Notes: generated by a model not told the origin, from the letters alone. Positions 22,801 to 37,800 are shown, numbered from the stretch's first letter. The stretch: 64,000 nt of DNA from Branchiostoma belcheri (GCF_001625305.1 NW_017803987.1:1942-65941); one strand, 5' to 3'. Numbers and translations: made by a program.

Positions 22801-25800
22801 AAGGTTGCTTTAGTTAGCAATGACAAAGGTCAATTAGCAGTATTTATCTTGATATAACTGAATTGTATTTCCTATTCTTAATGTTTATATAGGACCAAAT
22901 CCTCCACAGAGGTTCTTTGGTGAAGCTCAAAATTCAACAACCATTAGCCTGAGCTGGTCTGCTCCTGCCAGTACCAACGGTGCAGAGTTTGCCAAGTACT
23001 GGATCACATATACTCCATCCGGTGGCGTCAGTCAGACTGAAGAGATCGTTAACCCCGCTGTCACCAGTTTCAGTCTGACAGGACTTTCCCCAGGTGTTCT
23101 GTACACCATCAGTGTTGTGGCTGTCAGTGCTGAGCCCAGTCTTACAGTCAGTGCAGAGGCAGCAGGAGGACCTCTGACTGTCAGGACAGGTAAGTTTTTC
23201 AGACCGTGCACTAGAGAAACCTAAGCTTAAACTGCATGACAACTCTCTTTGTATATCCCTACACTATTCTCTCCTACGTTCTGATGATTTTATGTAGCCA
23301 TCAGCGTCTGGTACTCATACGCAGTTTTTGCTACTACTGGACGAGAAACTTCAATACTCCCATCGCAAAATCTTGTCATTCTTCAAATACTGTTTTGTCT
23401 AAAATGTACTTCGATGTTGATACAAAAGACCTTTACCCCGGAGTGACATTTTTCTTAGTTCCTGCATGAAAAGCACTTAACAGTCATCAAAACTTTGCTC
23501 TTACTGTCAATATCAAGTACTAGTATCAATCACCAGAATTGTTATACTTTTGTAACCAAAAATTATTTCAATCTATTCACAATGTTTGTATAGTGCCGAA
23601 TGCTCCCCAGAGCTTCACTGGTGAAACTCAAGGTACAACTACCATTGGCCTGAGCTGGTCTCCACCTGACACTGCCAACAATGCAACATTTGCTAAGTAC
23701 AGAATCACATATACCCCATCTGGTGGCGCCAGTCAGACTACAGAGATCTCTGACCCTACTGCCACCAGCACCAGTCTGACAGGACTGTTCCCAGGTGTTC
23801 TGTACAGCATCAGCCTTGTAGCTGTGAGTGCAGATGACAGTGTAGTCAGTGCAGAGGCAGCAGGAGGACCTCTGACTTTCATGACAAGTAAGTTCGTTAG
23901 ACTATGCTCTACAATAGATATACCTCAGGTTAACCTTCATGACAACTGACATCTTTCTATTTAGTTCTCAACACTGATGTTTTGGTTAGCTACCAGTCTC
24001 TGTATGTATATTATACATGCAACTTCTGTTGTTTGATGAAAGCCATTCAATACTTCCGAAGTTTTGGTAATTACCTGGCCATGAAATCAAAACTCTGTTA
24101 ATATTAGTACATAAAAGAACATCTCAACGAAAAGAAAATGATAAAGAGAAGCCAGAGGACGAATAATCACCTGAGAGAGAATTAGGTAGGCTGATGTCAG
24201 CATGTCAGTCCTTCTACAATCACGACATTCGTCATATCTTATCCGAAGGACATACATATACTATAGAGTAAATTAGATTGATAGGACCCATGACGTCACT
24301 TAAACCTAAGGTGGGATAGGCAGTCATCAAAAGTGAATATGCATTTGGGTCAAATATCACCTCTACGCATGCGGGACCGGTAGAAACCAAAGGATCCTTT
24401 TGTAAATGGGATTTTGGATTAAAAGACAACACAACTGAAATTACTGTATTTGTCCTTTAAGGCACGCTAATATACCCTAATGATATGTCGGAACACCTCG
24501 ACAAGGTCCACGGAAAATATATCATACGTACGTAGGGTAATACATGTGTATGTCACCAAGTCAAGCCGTTCACCATTATAAGAAGAATTCGATTCATTAC
24601 TAATCATTTATGGATGCAGTTACGTATTTTAGACATATTCAGTTAAAATTGTATTTTCCTGTGTCATTGCAGCGTGCCCTGGAAGCTACTCATATCTTGC
24701 ATACACTAACCGGTGTTACCGTGCCTATGACAGCCCGAAAACCTACGACGAAGCTTTGGTCGTGTGTCTAGCAGACGGCGGCACTTTGGCCATGCCTCGC
24801 GACAGCACAACCAATGACTTCCTCATCGCTTTGAAAAACAATGTGAGCACCACCCGATTATTCCGTTTCGGGCTGCATCGTAGGAATGAAACGTGGAATT
24901 ACGTAGATGGCGGAGAGTTAAATTACACCGACTGGGCTGATGGAGAGCCGAATAATGCAGGTGGAAATGTACAGTGTGTCGAGTACTTCCCTTCATACTG
25001 GTTCAGCAGCTGGTTCCGCTACGAAAATAGAAATAAATGGAACGACGGGATTTGTTCTACAATCACGAGTTTCATCTGTGAAGCTGAGCATGGTAGGTGA
25101 CGGAATTTGATGTTGGAGGAGGGGATTACGGCAATGTGTTTTTTTTAGATTCACGCTATACCGTATGCCGTATGTACGTTTTTTGCTATAGCGCTAGGTT
25201 TTCAGATTTGTCATTTAAATGGTATCTATTTCGTTTAAAACTTACGTATATAAATGAGCTGTGAATTGAGGTATACATATGTCCATAACAATTTAGTTAG
25301 AATTAATCATAAACATGTGGCATAAATTTGGTAGGTGAGAACTGGAATGAAATATGCACTATATGCTCGCATAGGTAGCCTTTGCTAGTTCGTGTATTTT
25401 CTTTTTCGTTATTTTCCCTTTTAGTAGTCACAACAACACAGCCGACCACAAAAACAGTCAAAACAACACAGCCGACCACAACAACAGTCACAACAACAGA
25501 GCAGACCACAACAACAGTCACCACAACAGAACCGACCACAACAGTCACAACAACAGAGCCGACTACAACAACAGTCACAACAACAGAGCCGACCACAACA
25601 ACAGTCACAACAGCAGAGCCGACTACAACAACAGTCACCACAACAGAACCGACCACAACAGTCACAACAACAGAGCCGACCACAACAACAGTCACAACAG
25701 CAGAGCCGACTACAACAACAGTCACAACAGCAGAGCCGACTACAACAACAGTCACAACAACAGAGCCGACTACAACAACAGTCACCACAACAGAACCGAC

Positions 25801-28800
25801 TACAACGATAGTGCCAATCAGAACAACTCAGCTCTTAATGACAGCTACAGCAGACGCAACTAGAGTGACGGCTACGAAAGTTGGTATGTTTTGCATTTTA
25901 CCTTCGCCAGAAAGGTTATGTTTTTGGAAGCGTTTATGAATGTGTGTGTGTGTAAGTTAGCAACTCATGAAGCTTTAGATGGATTGTTATAAAACTTGGT
26001 GTGTTAGGCTTTGACCTATCAAAAAGGATCAGCTCTGGCGGCTTAGTACTGCAACAGCACTTCAAACTTTGATGTGAATGATGTTTCGTGTCTGGACATA
26101 TATATGCCAGGGTATACTTTTAAAGTGGCAGATACCACATTAACAGGGGTTAATAGATTGTCGTGTAACAGGGGTTAATAGATTGTCGCGATTTTTAGTG
26201 TGTAGGGAGCTTAAGTAATGGCTTCTATAATCAAATACGATAAATCGATAAACCTTTAAAGGTGCAGTGGCCACAAGATCCTATATATGCATTAGGTACT
26301 TATTTTGCCTACAACTAGGAAGACTGTGATATAAGTTGAACTTTGAGAAATTGCTAAATGTATCGAGGACAAGAGACATAACTACAATTGGGAGGATTAT
26401 TCTGGTTAAAACACTTGGTGTTTCTAAACTTATCTATAATTGTACGGTTCTGTCCGTTGGCGTTCACAAGATAGTAAATGGTTATATTTTCAAGTTTATT
26501 TGGGATGATAAAATGCCTAAGGTGAAAATGAAGACGGCGATAGGGAAGAAAGAACAAGGTGGTCTAACGATGATGGACTTTTCTATTAAATTCTTTATTT
26601 CTTTATTTGAATTTACCACATGCAAAAACAAGTGGAAGGGAGGACAAAACAGGTGTATCAACGCCTTTACAAGTTGTCCTCCCAATAAAATGTAAATGTA
26701 AAGCCCTTAAAATTTAAGGTGACATGGATTAAGAAACTTAAGAAAAGTAAAGGCTGCGCATATATGTCTAGACAGTGGGGGAGAAATTACACATAATCAT
26801 ATACAAATCTGTACAATGCCAACTCTCGTTCTAGTTGCCGACTGTGGCTGCCCGTTGCTGCCCTCCCATGCTGAAGTAAGTCTAACCGCAACGACCTCTG
26901 GCTCCGTGGCAACTTACCGCTGCAAGACGGGATTTCAGTCCGCGAACGGGACCACAACGCTTACCTGTGGCAGCGATGGGGAATGGAAGGGCGTACTGCC
27001 AACTTGTGAAGGTAGTCAAAGATATACATAATTCATGATTCATTTTCGGAATGCCATACATGTACCTGTTATTACTATTAGTTATATATGTTGTTACACA
27101 TCCATGTTGTTTTGGAGTAAAGAAATATATTCAACATTTTATGGCTGATCTAGATCACACAATGCAGAATTCTAAAGAAGTTTGCCAGATCGACCAACAG
27201 TACGTTGACAAAAAATTCTGATGGTTGATTAGTTATCTAGATGATTGTTCTTATGGTTTATTGATTTCAACATTCGCCTGTCAAGTGTAAAATAATAATC
27301 GTGTGATCCAAAATACACTTTCACTAACCGCATAGCAATTACGTACCATTATGAGATTATGGCCTTTCGACTTAAATCTTCAGCAATGACCCCCTGCATC
27401 CGGTTCTGTGGGTTTGGAAGCTGTTTTGTCGATGGCGGCATTCAGAAGTGTGACTGCAACACAGGATATGGATTTTTCGGCCTTTCCCAGTTCTGCCTAG
27501 GTACGCTCATTTACTCTTTCGACTATCACACTGCAAATATATGTTCCAGGAGATTGTTTCAAAAGTATGTACTTTAATATGCTACTTCAAAGCAATACTC
27601 TTTGAATATTAGATATTTTTAGGCAAATCATGCCCTTAACTTCGTGTCAGTTTATCAGTTTTTGAAGAAAGTAATACGTTCTTTTGCAGATACCAATGAA
27701 TGCGAAGACGGTTTGGACTATTGCTTGGGCCGGCCAGCCTGTGTGCCTAACGCGAGGTGCATCAACTCTCCGTACGGCTCGTACACGTGCCGGTGTCCCA
27801 GTGGTTATATTGGTGACGGGAAGACCTCATGCGAAGGTTTGTAACATCGTCATCATCTTACACTGCATCAAAAATTTGATCCACAGTCAAATCGTAGTCA
27901 ATGAAGGTAAAGTTGCCGGAATGTGGATGGCAGATAAATGTGAAGAAAGGAAACAAGCCAAGACTCTGATTTATTGCTTTGCCTTTTACTTTGATGCGGT
28001 GATGTATTTCGTTTCTTTTATGTGTGATGTTCCCACTGAATCAAAGCCATTTGTACAATGATTGAAATCTATAATCTTTCATTAACAAATAGATGTCATA
28101 ATAGTTAGCAGTAAACTGAGCACAATATAGGTATCATTTCTTGATTACCAAGGCTTATGATGTCCAAATTGGAAAATGTAGGAATCTTGTTTTTTTGGGG
28201 GGGGCGCCTAGTTTTCTTGTCGCCCTATCGCATTATATTTGGAATCTGTGAAGGATTTCATACATAAAATTTACTTGCTGTGGCCTAAAGTTCCTTCAGT
28301 AATGAGGATGAAATGTCTATGCTGATGAAAAATCGTTTGATTTTCAGATGAAGACGAGTGTTTGTCGGCTCCATGTTCCGAGTTTGCCAACTGCACCAAC
28401 ACAGCCGGCAGCTACACCTGTCAGTGTCTGGACGGATATGTGGGGTCTGGCACGGTTTGCACAGGTCTGTATAGAGGCCTTTTATGATTATTATGACCAT
28501 TTTAGTAATAAAGATCACGTATGGTGAATTGCATTGCAAGCAATTCAATGAAGGACTGAATAATACTTTCGGCTAAGTTGTTGTTCGTGAGTGTTCACAA
28601 AAGTACTAAAGTATTAATGTGCTATAACTTGTCAAATGTCCGACTCAGAACCGTTGGTATCAAGAGTAGCAATGCAATGTTTTCACATGACTGATGTTCA
28701 CAAAATTTCTTTCTATTGTTCCATATAGAAATCAACGAGTGCAGTTCCAGCCCCTGTATCGGTGGAACGTGTGTGGATAGGATCAACGGGTACACCTGTA

Positions 28801-31800
28801 CCTGTCGTGAGGGGTTTGCTGGGGAGAGGTGTGAAACAAGTGAGTGTGTTTGTTATCAAATATTATTATCGTTTTCTACAGACAAGAAAATCTTTATTGA
28901 CACACCAAATATACAATGACTTTCACAAGGTCTTCAACTAATTTACAAACAAATATACAAGAATGTGGACAAATCAGCATAAAATGTCACATGAAATGTC
29001 AACGTCATTTTGCTTCTTAGAACATAAAATGAATAATGATATTTTGTAAAGAAATGTGTCAGAATAATTTTGATACATAACGACCATGATTATCATCAGC
29101 TGCAAAAAGGTTTTAACATATGAACGGCAAACAACTTTTGAACGAATTTCATTATTATACATATCGCTAGAGTACATCAGTATCTGTTGGATTTAGCAGT
29201 ATTCAGATTCCTTTTTATTTTTTCTAGATGTCAACGATTGTGAACCTCCACCCTGCCTCAACAATGGGACCTGTAGTGACAGGATTAACACCTACAGCTG
29301 TGACTGTGTGGACGGGTGGGAGGGAATCAACTGTGAAGACGGTAAGGTATTTCTCCAGTCATGAAGCGCGATATAAACTCAGTTGCCGCATTATCCGCAT
29401 TATAGCAGCGCCACCTATACAGTAGAGTACTGCCCTGAGGAAGCTGGCAAACGGTCACAGAAATGTTGGCTTGGCACAGAAATGTTGTGGAGCAAGATTG
29501 CCTTCCTTATTTCTTTGCTTCCAGTGGTAAATTAACTGGTATAGGACGATAACTTTAAAGTGTGAAGGGCACGAGAAGGAGCCATTACTACAACCGTAAG
29601 CTTTTCATTAGCCAATTTGGCAAAATAAACGGTACAGTACTAAATCATTAATTAATCAATCAATCAATTAATCAATCAATTAATTTTTATTTGTGCCACT
29701 CTCCCGGTGTTTAACTTAAACTGCCTCTTACAATAAAAGGCGGACAGAAGTTCAAGACTTGTAAACCTAACGCCACCCGCAGCGATGTATAACAAGGTCG
29801 TGTTATTTGTCTCTTTGTTTTTGACAGACATGAATGAGTGTACGTCTGATCCTTGTCACCGCCATGCTGACTGTGGAAATACAAACGGCTCCTTCATCTG
29901 CACCTGTAAACAAGGTTTCCATGGAGACGGATTTGAATGCACAGGTAAAAAAAGATAACGCCTTATCGATACAAATTGTTTAAGAATTTACGATGATACA
30001 ATCCCTGACGATTATGCATGAAAAATCTTAAAGATTGATTTTTTTTCATTTATCATACAGCTTCGTTGTGTTGCACATTGTCGCTCAGCATTCTGAATAT
30101 TCACACAACTCTTTTATAATAGAAATTGATGTCTCTATTTTGTCTCTTTATGTCTCTAGAAATTGACTATACGTTACTTACTCCAACAGAAACTGATGAG
30201 TGTGCGTCCGATCCCTGCCAAAATGACGCAACCTGCATAGATGGACTTAATAAGTATTCCTGTGACTGTCCAAGTGAATGGCAGGGAGTTAACTGTGAAA
30301 GCGGTGAGTACCATTTGGACACAAAAACCAAGGACAGTGGTAATTTTTAAACAGAATGCTTATGATGAATTCATTTTACCACTGTGATGCAAAGACGAGA
30401 ATCAAAACCACTATATAAGAACGACCTAAGGTGTTGTGTTTGTATGTGTGTGTGTGTGTGTGCATCATTTCCAAATAGCCTACTTATATTGTACAGATTA
30501 CTAAATTTTTACAAAAATCACCTAATCATCAGCAGCAATATCAGACTTCATGGCTATATGATAAACAGTCTTGTTGTAGTGGTCAAAATCTGCATCGATT
30601 TCAAATAACACAGTCACGAGAAAGGTTTCTGCAGAAAATGATATCTGCACAGTAGATTGCATGGTCCTTTGTATGTTTGCCTGCAGATGTTGATGAGTGC
30701 CTCCGAGAAAAATGCCATCAGAACTCAGCCTGTAACAACTCACCGGGAAGCTACAGCTGCACATGCAGGGAAGGTTTCTATGGAAATGGCCTCACACAGG
30801 AAAAACTCGTGTGTAGAGGTAAAAAAAATATCTTATCAATTTTAATCTGAATCCTAGGAAAAGGCGTTCAGCTCTCAGCATACCTGTTAATTTGAAAATT
30901 TTGTCAACAAAGGTAACACTCCAAAGCAGTCACAGCAAATTTGTGATCATGGTGTCAAAATGATGTTGAATGGCAAACTGTTCTTCAATGGTATGTTACG
31001 TATCATGTATACCAGTGTTAACCTCTTTTTAGTTTTAGAATTTGTGTTTTATTTCAGAAACCATCCTTTTCCCTTACGGTGAAAAACAAGGGGACGTGTT
31101 GCTGCCTGACACAGACGACCGCAAAGACATCTCTCTGCCCTCTCTGATTGACATCAGTGTAGGGTTCCCTTTCTTTGGAGATTTCTACTACAGCCTTTAC
31201 GTAAGTTCGCTTTTCTTCTCACTACCTAGATCTATAGAACCTTTGCTACATTGTTTAGTATTTTATTAAGATATTATCATTATCGGAGCTTTTACGTTTT
31301 TCTTCAATAATTCAAAATTATTCACTGTAATCTGATTTTTATCAGAATTTGTCTTACCCTTTCCACTTCACTCATGACTGACGGCCTGTGGGCTGAATTG
31401 AGCTTCCCATGAATAAGGAATATAGTTCAAAGAAAAAAAAAACATGGATGGATAGATAGATAAATAAATAAGTAGATAAATGTGTAGATATCGAAGGAAG
31501 GATGTCCTGACATGAGGATAAAGAGATTTTTTTCTCTTTCCAGTTCTCCGATAACGGGTTGATAATATTCCCACCGACGGCGCAGTCCCGTGCGCGGAGG
31601 GAACCCTACCCGAACCCCAGTCTGTTCAGGAGGAACCAGACCGTACAGGCAGGATTCCCTCCTATGGTAGCAGCGTCATGGGGAGATGTGGATCTCACAA
31701 CGGACGTGGGGAAAGTCTGGTATCAGGTAGATAACAAAAGAAGACTCTACAGTATTAAAGTAAAAACAATTGTTCCACCTTACTCTTATTATTAAAATCT

Positions 31801-34800
31801 TGGACGTAAAAACTACTATAAAACGTAAATTGTATCTCTCATCTTATGATAGAACTATATAGAACTTTATCTTAGAAGACCAACATGTCTCATAAGTATT
31901 ACCTGTTACGAGACAATACAAAGAAAAAAACAAAAACGAAAAACAGAAAACTACTGTTTGCCTATAATCACACTCAGTCTTGTACATGGGTCAATACAAT
32001 GTATCTGTACTTATCAACTTGTTAGCACACTTTTTCTCTTCGCTTTCTTACCAGGTGTATACTGATGACAACTCAGGTGATAATTCCACACAGACAGTGT
32101 TTGACATGGTTACTACGAGGATGTACCAGTCCTTCAGCGACACGTTTGTGCCCACCTGGGTACTGGTGGTGACCTGGGACAGTGTACCCTCTGTCGAAGC
32201 GATGTACACAAAACAAGACGTATGTCTAGCACCTTAGGTTTAGGCAAATTACGCAAATTATAGAAAACTATCTATAGTAAAAGAAGCATTAAAGTCGACC
32301 TAGAAGATGTTATGAGGCAGGTGAGTTGTACGTTTAAGCCACACTAAAATATGAGTAAAGACGGGCCTGGGGTTTGTCGCGTCAGTGAAGGTTGGATATC
32401 CAGGTAATAAGATACGCCCAAAATAGTTACTCACCTTAAACTTGAATCGTTAACTTTCTAACAGTTTCTATTTTTTTCTTTAATGTCTGATGGGACATTT
32501 ATCTTTTATCAAATATGCCTTTTAGTCGAGCTTACGTTTAATGTTAGAACTGTGTATCATAAGTGCATGCGCAGCGATGTTACGTTAATAACATTTCGAT
32601 CAGGGTACATCAATTTCATGTTTCTTTTTTTTTAGCCAAACACATTCCAGGCCGTCCTGGCCACCGATGGATCAGATTCCGTCGCTTTCCTGACCTATAA
32701 GGAAGACGAAATGCTGTGGACCAATGAAACCCAGGACGTTCTTCTCGGGTACAACAGCGCTAACGGCGTCAACTTCGAAAACATCCGGCTGGCAGATCCG
32801 TACAGACCCGACCAAGTCAACGGGAACACGGGGCTGAAAGGACGATGGGCGTTTAAGTTGGAGAGCGAAGCCACACGGAAAACGAACTACAAGAAGCTGT
32901 GTCGTGACTGGTACAAGACAGAGCCAATCCCTTCCGAGTGGATTGTAGGAGAAGGCCTGTGTCCATGCACACTGCTGCAGGCACTGAGGGACCTACGCTT
33001 TACCCCTGTTAAATTGTCACCCCTCGACATCAACCTCTTGTTTCAGGTCGATCAAGGTGCAGAACATTTTTACGTACTGTTTAAAAGAAGAAAAGTAATG
33101 TTAAACACCGCACACCTGGCTTCTTAATCTTGAGCCACTCATTGGTAGCGAGGCATGCTACATGCAGTTGTCATGTACAGTTTTTGTATTTACGTATTTG
33201 TTTGATGATTGGTTTATGATGGGTTTAAACCCATGGAAAAACTGTTGAAGTATACAGTTTCTGAACATTTTTCAAATTATATATATATTTCTGACTGCCC
33301 ATCACAATTGACAGTTGACATAATGATAGCTTTGAAATCAGTGGTTCGATCAATGAGAGAGTAATTTTATAGATATTTGCATTTTTATATTATTCGCATT
33401 TTTACAATTTCATGCGGGTGGTCGGGGCTATGGTTTGTACATGTATTGTTCATTAGCTATTCAAGACATCGACGATGCTATCAGTGCATATCCATGGTAA
33501 CTTTCTTTATCTGTAGATCTGGAAGTTTGCTTCAGCCCACTGTTTGCCAGCCCGACTGGTTCCAGTGTAGACTGTTGTTACAAGTTCCTGGCCCTGAACA
33601 CTGAGATACCCCTGGCTGGAAGTCACCACAGATATCAACGGTTCTCCCAACTTCACACTGGTAATTACAAATATTTTGTTGGTCCAGAACTATTTTCTAA
33701 AGATGACATGATAGATACACTGAGGAGCTTACTTGTTTGTTGGAAGAAACAGATTCTATGAAATCTACATGTATTTGACAATATTTTAAGCTTTTAAAAA
33801 AGCTTAAAAATATCCATTGTCTTTCAGACTTTGACGTGAATCCCAAGTCCTGGTGCTGTAGCCTGTCTGACGATGAAGACTTCTGTAACCTGTACTATGA
33901 AAAGAGGCCTCCAAACAGCTGTTCTTTCTACAGGCCACCGCGTTTAGGTACGCCTTACAGATGCTACAATTTTTCCGTGAATTAGTTTTATGATATGATA
34001 GGGTAGCTAATGATTTATTACCTAGCAGTTGATATGTCTTTATTATGAATTTGTTTGTCCTGTGTTCTGTCTTCTACTACCTTTTGTCTACGTTGAGTTT
34101 CTTTTTTCCTTTCTCACACAATTCATTTGATATTTTCCCCTGCTCTTGCTTGTGCATTATTATCCTTGTTTCGCAAGTAAGGACTGCAAACTGGATTCAA
34201 GTTGACATTTTAGCACTTTTTACCAGGTTATGTTAATGTAAGACTGTTTCCTTTTTATAGCCATAACGTGGGGAGATCCTCACATGAAGACACTAGACGG
34301 TCTCGCCTACACGTTTAACGGGTTAGGAGAGTTCACCCTTGTCAAGACGAGTGGGGCCAGTGTTGAGTTCAGGCTGCAGGGCCGCACGGAAAAAGCCGTT
34401 GGTACCCAGGGAGCTGCAGAAGCCACGGTCTTTACAGCATTTGCATTCAAGCAAGATGGCTCCTCAACGGTAATTTCAATAGAATAGTTCAAAACGCTCT
34501 TTTATTCACAGTGATTTGTTTAACACGTTCTTATGACCGTCTGCCGTCTACTACGAGGCTGTAATGACTGGTCCACTGTGCATTAAAGGTAGCTGTTACT
34601 ATAATTTCACAGTGCACCGAAACTGCTAACAATACGGTTCCAATTGTTACAAATATTCGGTTCCAGATGTAACGTATTTTTATATACTATGTATTTTGAT
34701 AAACATCAATATTAAACTGATGCGGTCCCAAGTGTAAGGCATTGTCAAATACATATTGTTAAAAAAATACAATAAAGATGAAACAATTCTCAGTTATTAA

Positions 34801-37800
34801 GAACGTGATTCCAGACGGGACTGAGTTATTACCCCATTTGTCACGGTTAATGACTGAAGTTGGTTTTCTTATACATTGAGCACCCACGCAACATTTCTTG
34901 GTGAATGTGAATACAAAGTTATGCTTCCTATTATTGTTTATGGATGATTACTACAGATTTTTTTTCATTAGGTTGAAATGGGTATGAACGAAAACAGGGC
35001 TAACATGACACTAATGGTGGATGGAAACTCCATCAACATCACTGACCTACGGCAGAACGGTAAGGTGTAAGGCTTACATTTTCCAATAGATAGGAAAAGA
35101 AATCGGCCGAAATCCCTCCTTAAGCCATTGCGGCTTTTGGTTTATCCTACCAATAGACTCTTAGCCTGGGTACAATCCTAGTTAGTTAACGTCCACTCCT
35201 ACAGTCGCTACTAACCAGAATCTTACCAATTGCTAATTTTTCCATTCACATTTTATTGAAGATGGTACAAGTAGCAATATGCTTGTAGAAAGCCATATCC
35301 TCAAAAACATAAATACGAAATAAAAACAAAACAATAACCTTGGAAAGGAATAAAGTTCCACATACATTAGAAATTAAAGATGGATAATGTAAAACATCCA
35401 TAAAGCCTAATTAGAATTCTAATTACAATTTATAACAATGCATTCTTGTGATGTTTTGTTATGCAGGTGCCCAGCGTTTCGTTAACGTTACTCTTCAGTA
35501 CAATTTCAACTCGAACCAGACCAGTGTGGTCGCCTCCTTCTCTTCGGGAATAACAGTGACCGTCACGCTCCAGAAACTCATGCTGAATGTACAGTTCGGA
35601 GCGCCGGATTCTTTCGAGAACACTACACGAGGCATGCTGGGTATGTTGTTTACTTTCTGGTAAACAAACAAAAAAAACGTATATATGACTGGTCTGCTGT
35701 ATAGAAACAGAGAAAATTATCATATAGATGGAATTATTAACAAACAGACAAACTACGGTCCAACAAAATGACAAAGTACATGTCATTTCATTCAGCCCTA
35801 CAAGCTTAAGTAGAAACGAGCTATTTAATCAATGTAGGGCTTAACTAGAAAAGTAACATTTGCAAAGCAAGTGCGCCATGTTTACCTTCGGACATGGTCT
35901 GCTCTGTTAATTCTTACTCAACACATTCACATACATGTACATGTATTGGTGACAGGAGCCTAAATGCCTACTATGAAATTGCAACATTGTATGTAACCCA
36001 ACACCAGTTACTATGGTGACAGACGTGAAACATAAGAGGCCATTGGCCAGGTCAGAGGTTAGTGTTTGGAACAGAAGAAGAAGAAGAGGAAGAAGAAATG
36101 GAGCAAAAACAATATGTTTTCCTTCGGTAAACATAATTAGTTATTGTATACTATTTTTAGTTAGTTATTAAGAACAGTTATGTCAATTACAATTTACATG
36201 TACATCCCTAGGTGTTTGGAACGACAACATTTTGGACGACTTCACCTATCCTAACGGCACGGTACTGCAGGCACCTGAGGACAGAAATCTGACAGAGGAA
36301 GAAATCTTCCCGTGGGGATTATCATGTACGTAACACGACCATGGCATTGATTATGTATGTTTACATTTTCGATGCGTACGAGCAATTGTGTAGTATTAGA
36401 TAGGCTAGCAAATAGCACTGTATACTGTCTTTCATACATTTCATCTTAATTCGACCTTGATGCCAGCATGCAATTTTAAATACAGTCTAAGGCACTTGGT
36501 TACATACCACACAAAGAAATGTCATACTCCTTGTTTTTGCATTTTTGCATTTCCAAAGTTGGTATGAACTTGTTCTTTGAATATATAGAATATATACGGG
36601 CAGGGTAATTTCAATACAGGGTCTTCAAGGCAAGTCTTTTGTGTCTTTTACATCAATAACAATAACAACATTAATGCAGTATTATTTTCTTGTTTTCAGG
36701 GCAAATCAGAGAAGACGAAAGTCTTTTCACCTACGAGGATGGGCAAAATGCCACTTCATTCGCCAAACCAAATTTCAGGCCGAAGTTCCTCGGCCAACTA
36801 CTAGCTGCTGTTTCCGCCGAAAAAGAAAGCGAGGCTGAGGTTCTATGTGGCACAAATGTAGAATGTCTCTTTGACTTTCTCAGCACAAACGACACAGAAG
36901 TGGGAGAACAAACCAGATCAAGTATTGTGACTTTCGATTCAGACGCAGAGACACTGGGTTAGTCCACGACACACTTTTCAAAGACACTTGTTATTTTTTT
37001 TACAATTTCATAATGGAGCCCTGCATGGAATTAATCAAGATACAAGCAAAGGTACTCTTGCACTGTAAGAGAATACATAATTTAAACAGACATAGAAATG
37101 AGAATGACGGAAATCCTTGAAGACACCGTGTTCACTACTAACATAATCATGGTATTTCTTCCTTGCAGCCAACTTTCCACCCAACATCACAACTAACGCC
37201 ACAGTCAATGGAATAGTTGGACAGCAGGTGGAACTACAGGTCATTGCTGTTGACCCTGAGGACAATCCTTTGAGATATTCCATCGGCAACAACATTCCTG
37301 GGGCAACTATCGACCCTGGTATGTATGTTGTCCAATATGTGGTAGCTTTTGTCATTGGGTTGCAGAAATTTAGCAAACTTTGAATTTCATGAGGGACCCT
37401 CTAAATACTATGAAGTCTGAAATATCCGATCCTTCTTTTTTTAGTTAACGGAATCCTACAGTGGACTCCCAGAAGCCTACGACCAGTGCAACTAGAGATT
37501 ATTGCCCAAGACAACAAAGGTGCTTCTTCGTCGACCTACCCCATGGTGAAACTCTGCAATTGTCAACACGGTGGAATCTGTAACTTTGTCACTAGAGACT
37601 TCACTGGAGATATCAACCCTGTGGGAGGGTTCCAGGTTTGTCTGGAAATAAGTTTAGCCCGTCAAGACATTGTTGGTATAATTCAAAATATCGGCTTACC
37701 TTTCTTCTACTTCAGAGCTACTTTCTCTAACCTTTAACCTACAGGCAAACGATGTAACCAGAGAGAATTTGCAGCCAAACAGCTTCTTCAGGGTCGAGTG

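Larger units (their letters stand above)
12011..23887 (+). repeat. Tandem array of 17 FN3 exon-plus-intron units, period about 725 bp
   Basis: Exon starts are spaced 701-743 bp apart: 12011, 12736, 13476, 14187, 14920, 15656, 16380, 17081, 17801, 18532, 19255, 19972, 20698, 21420, 22150, 22893, 23594. By exon start and upstream intron they fall into three types: A (NPNAPEDF), B (KPNPPQ) and C (PNAP-SFTGETQ). The order is C A B C A A B C A A A A A B A B C. Introns of one type are as alike as the exons, so whole genomic units duplicated. Every exon is a multiple of 3 and phase 1-1. Confidence 0.9.

Noticed and set aside
13517-23242. Cys-rich minus-strand frames of about 102 codons across FN3 exons
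   Set aside because: The same antisense frame recurs in every unit; shadow of the FN3 coding sequence.
25303-25788. 161-residue Val-rich open frame on the minus strand
   Set aside because: Exact antisense of the Thr-rich exon 22; the ACA/ACC codon repeats keep the other strand open.
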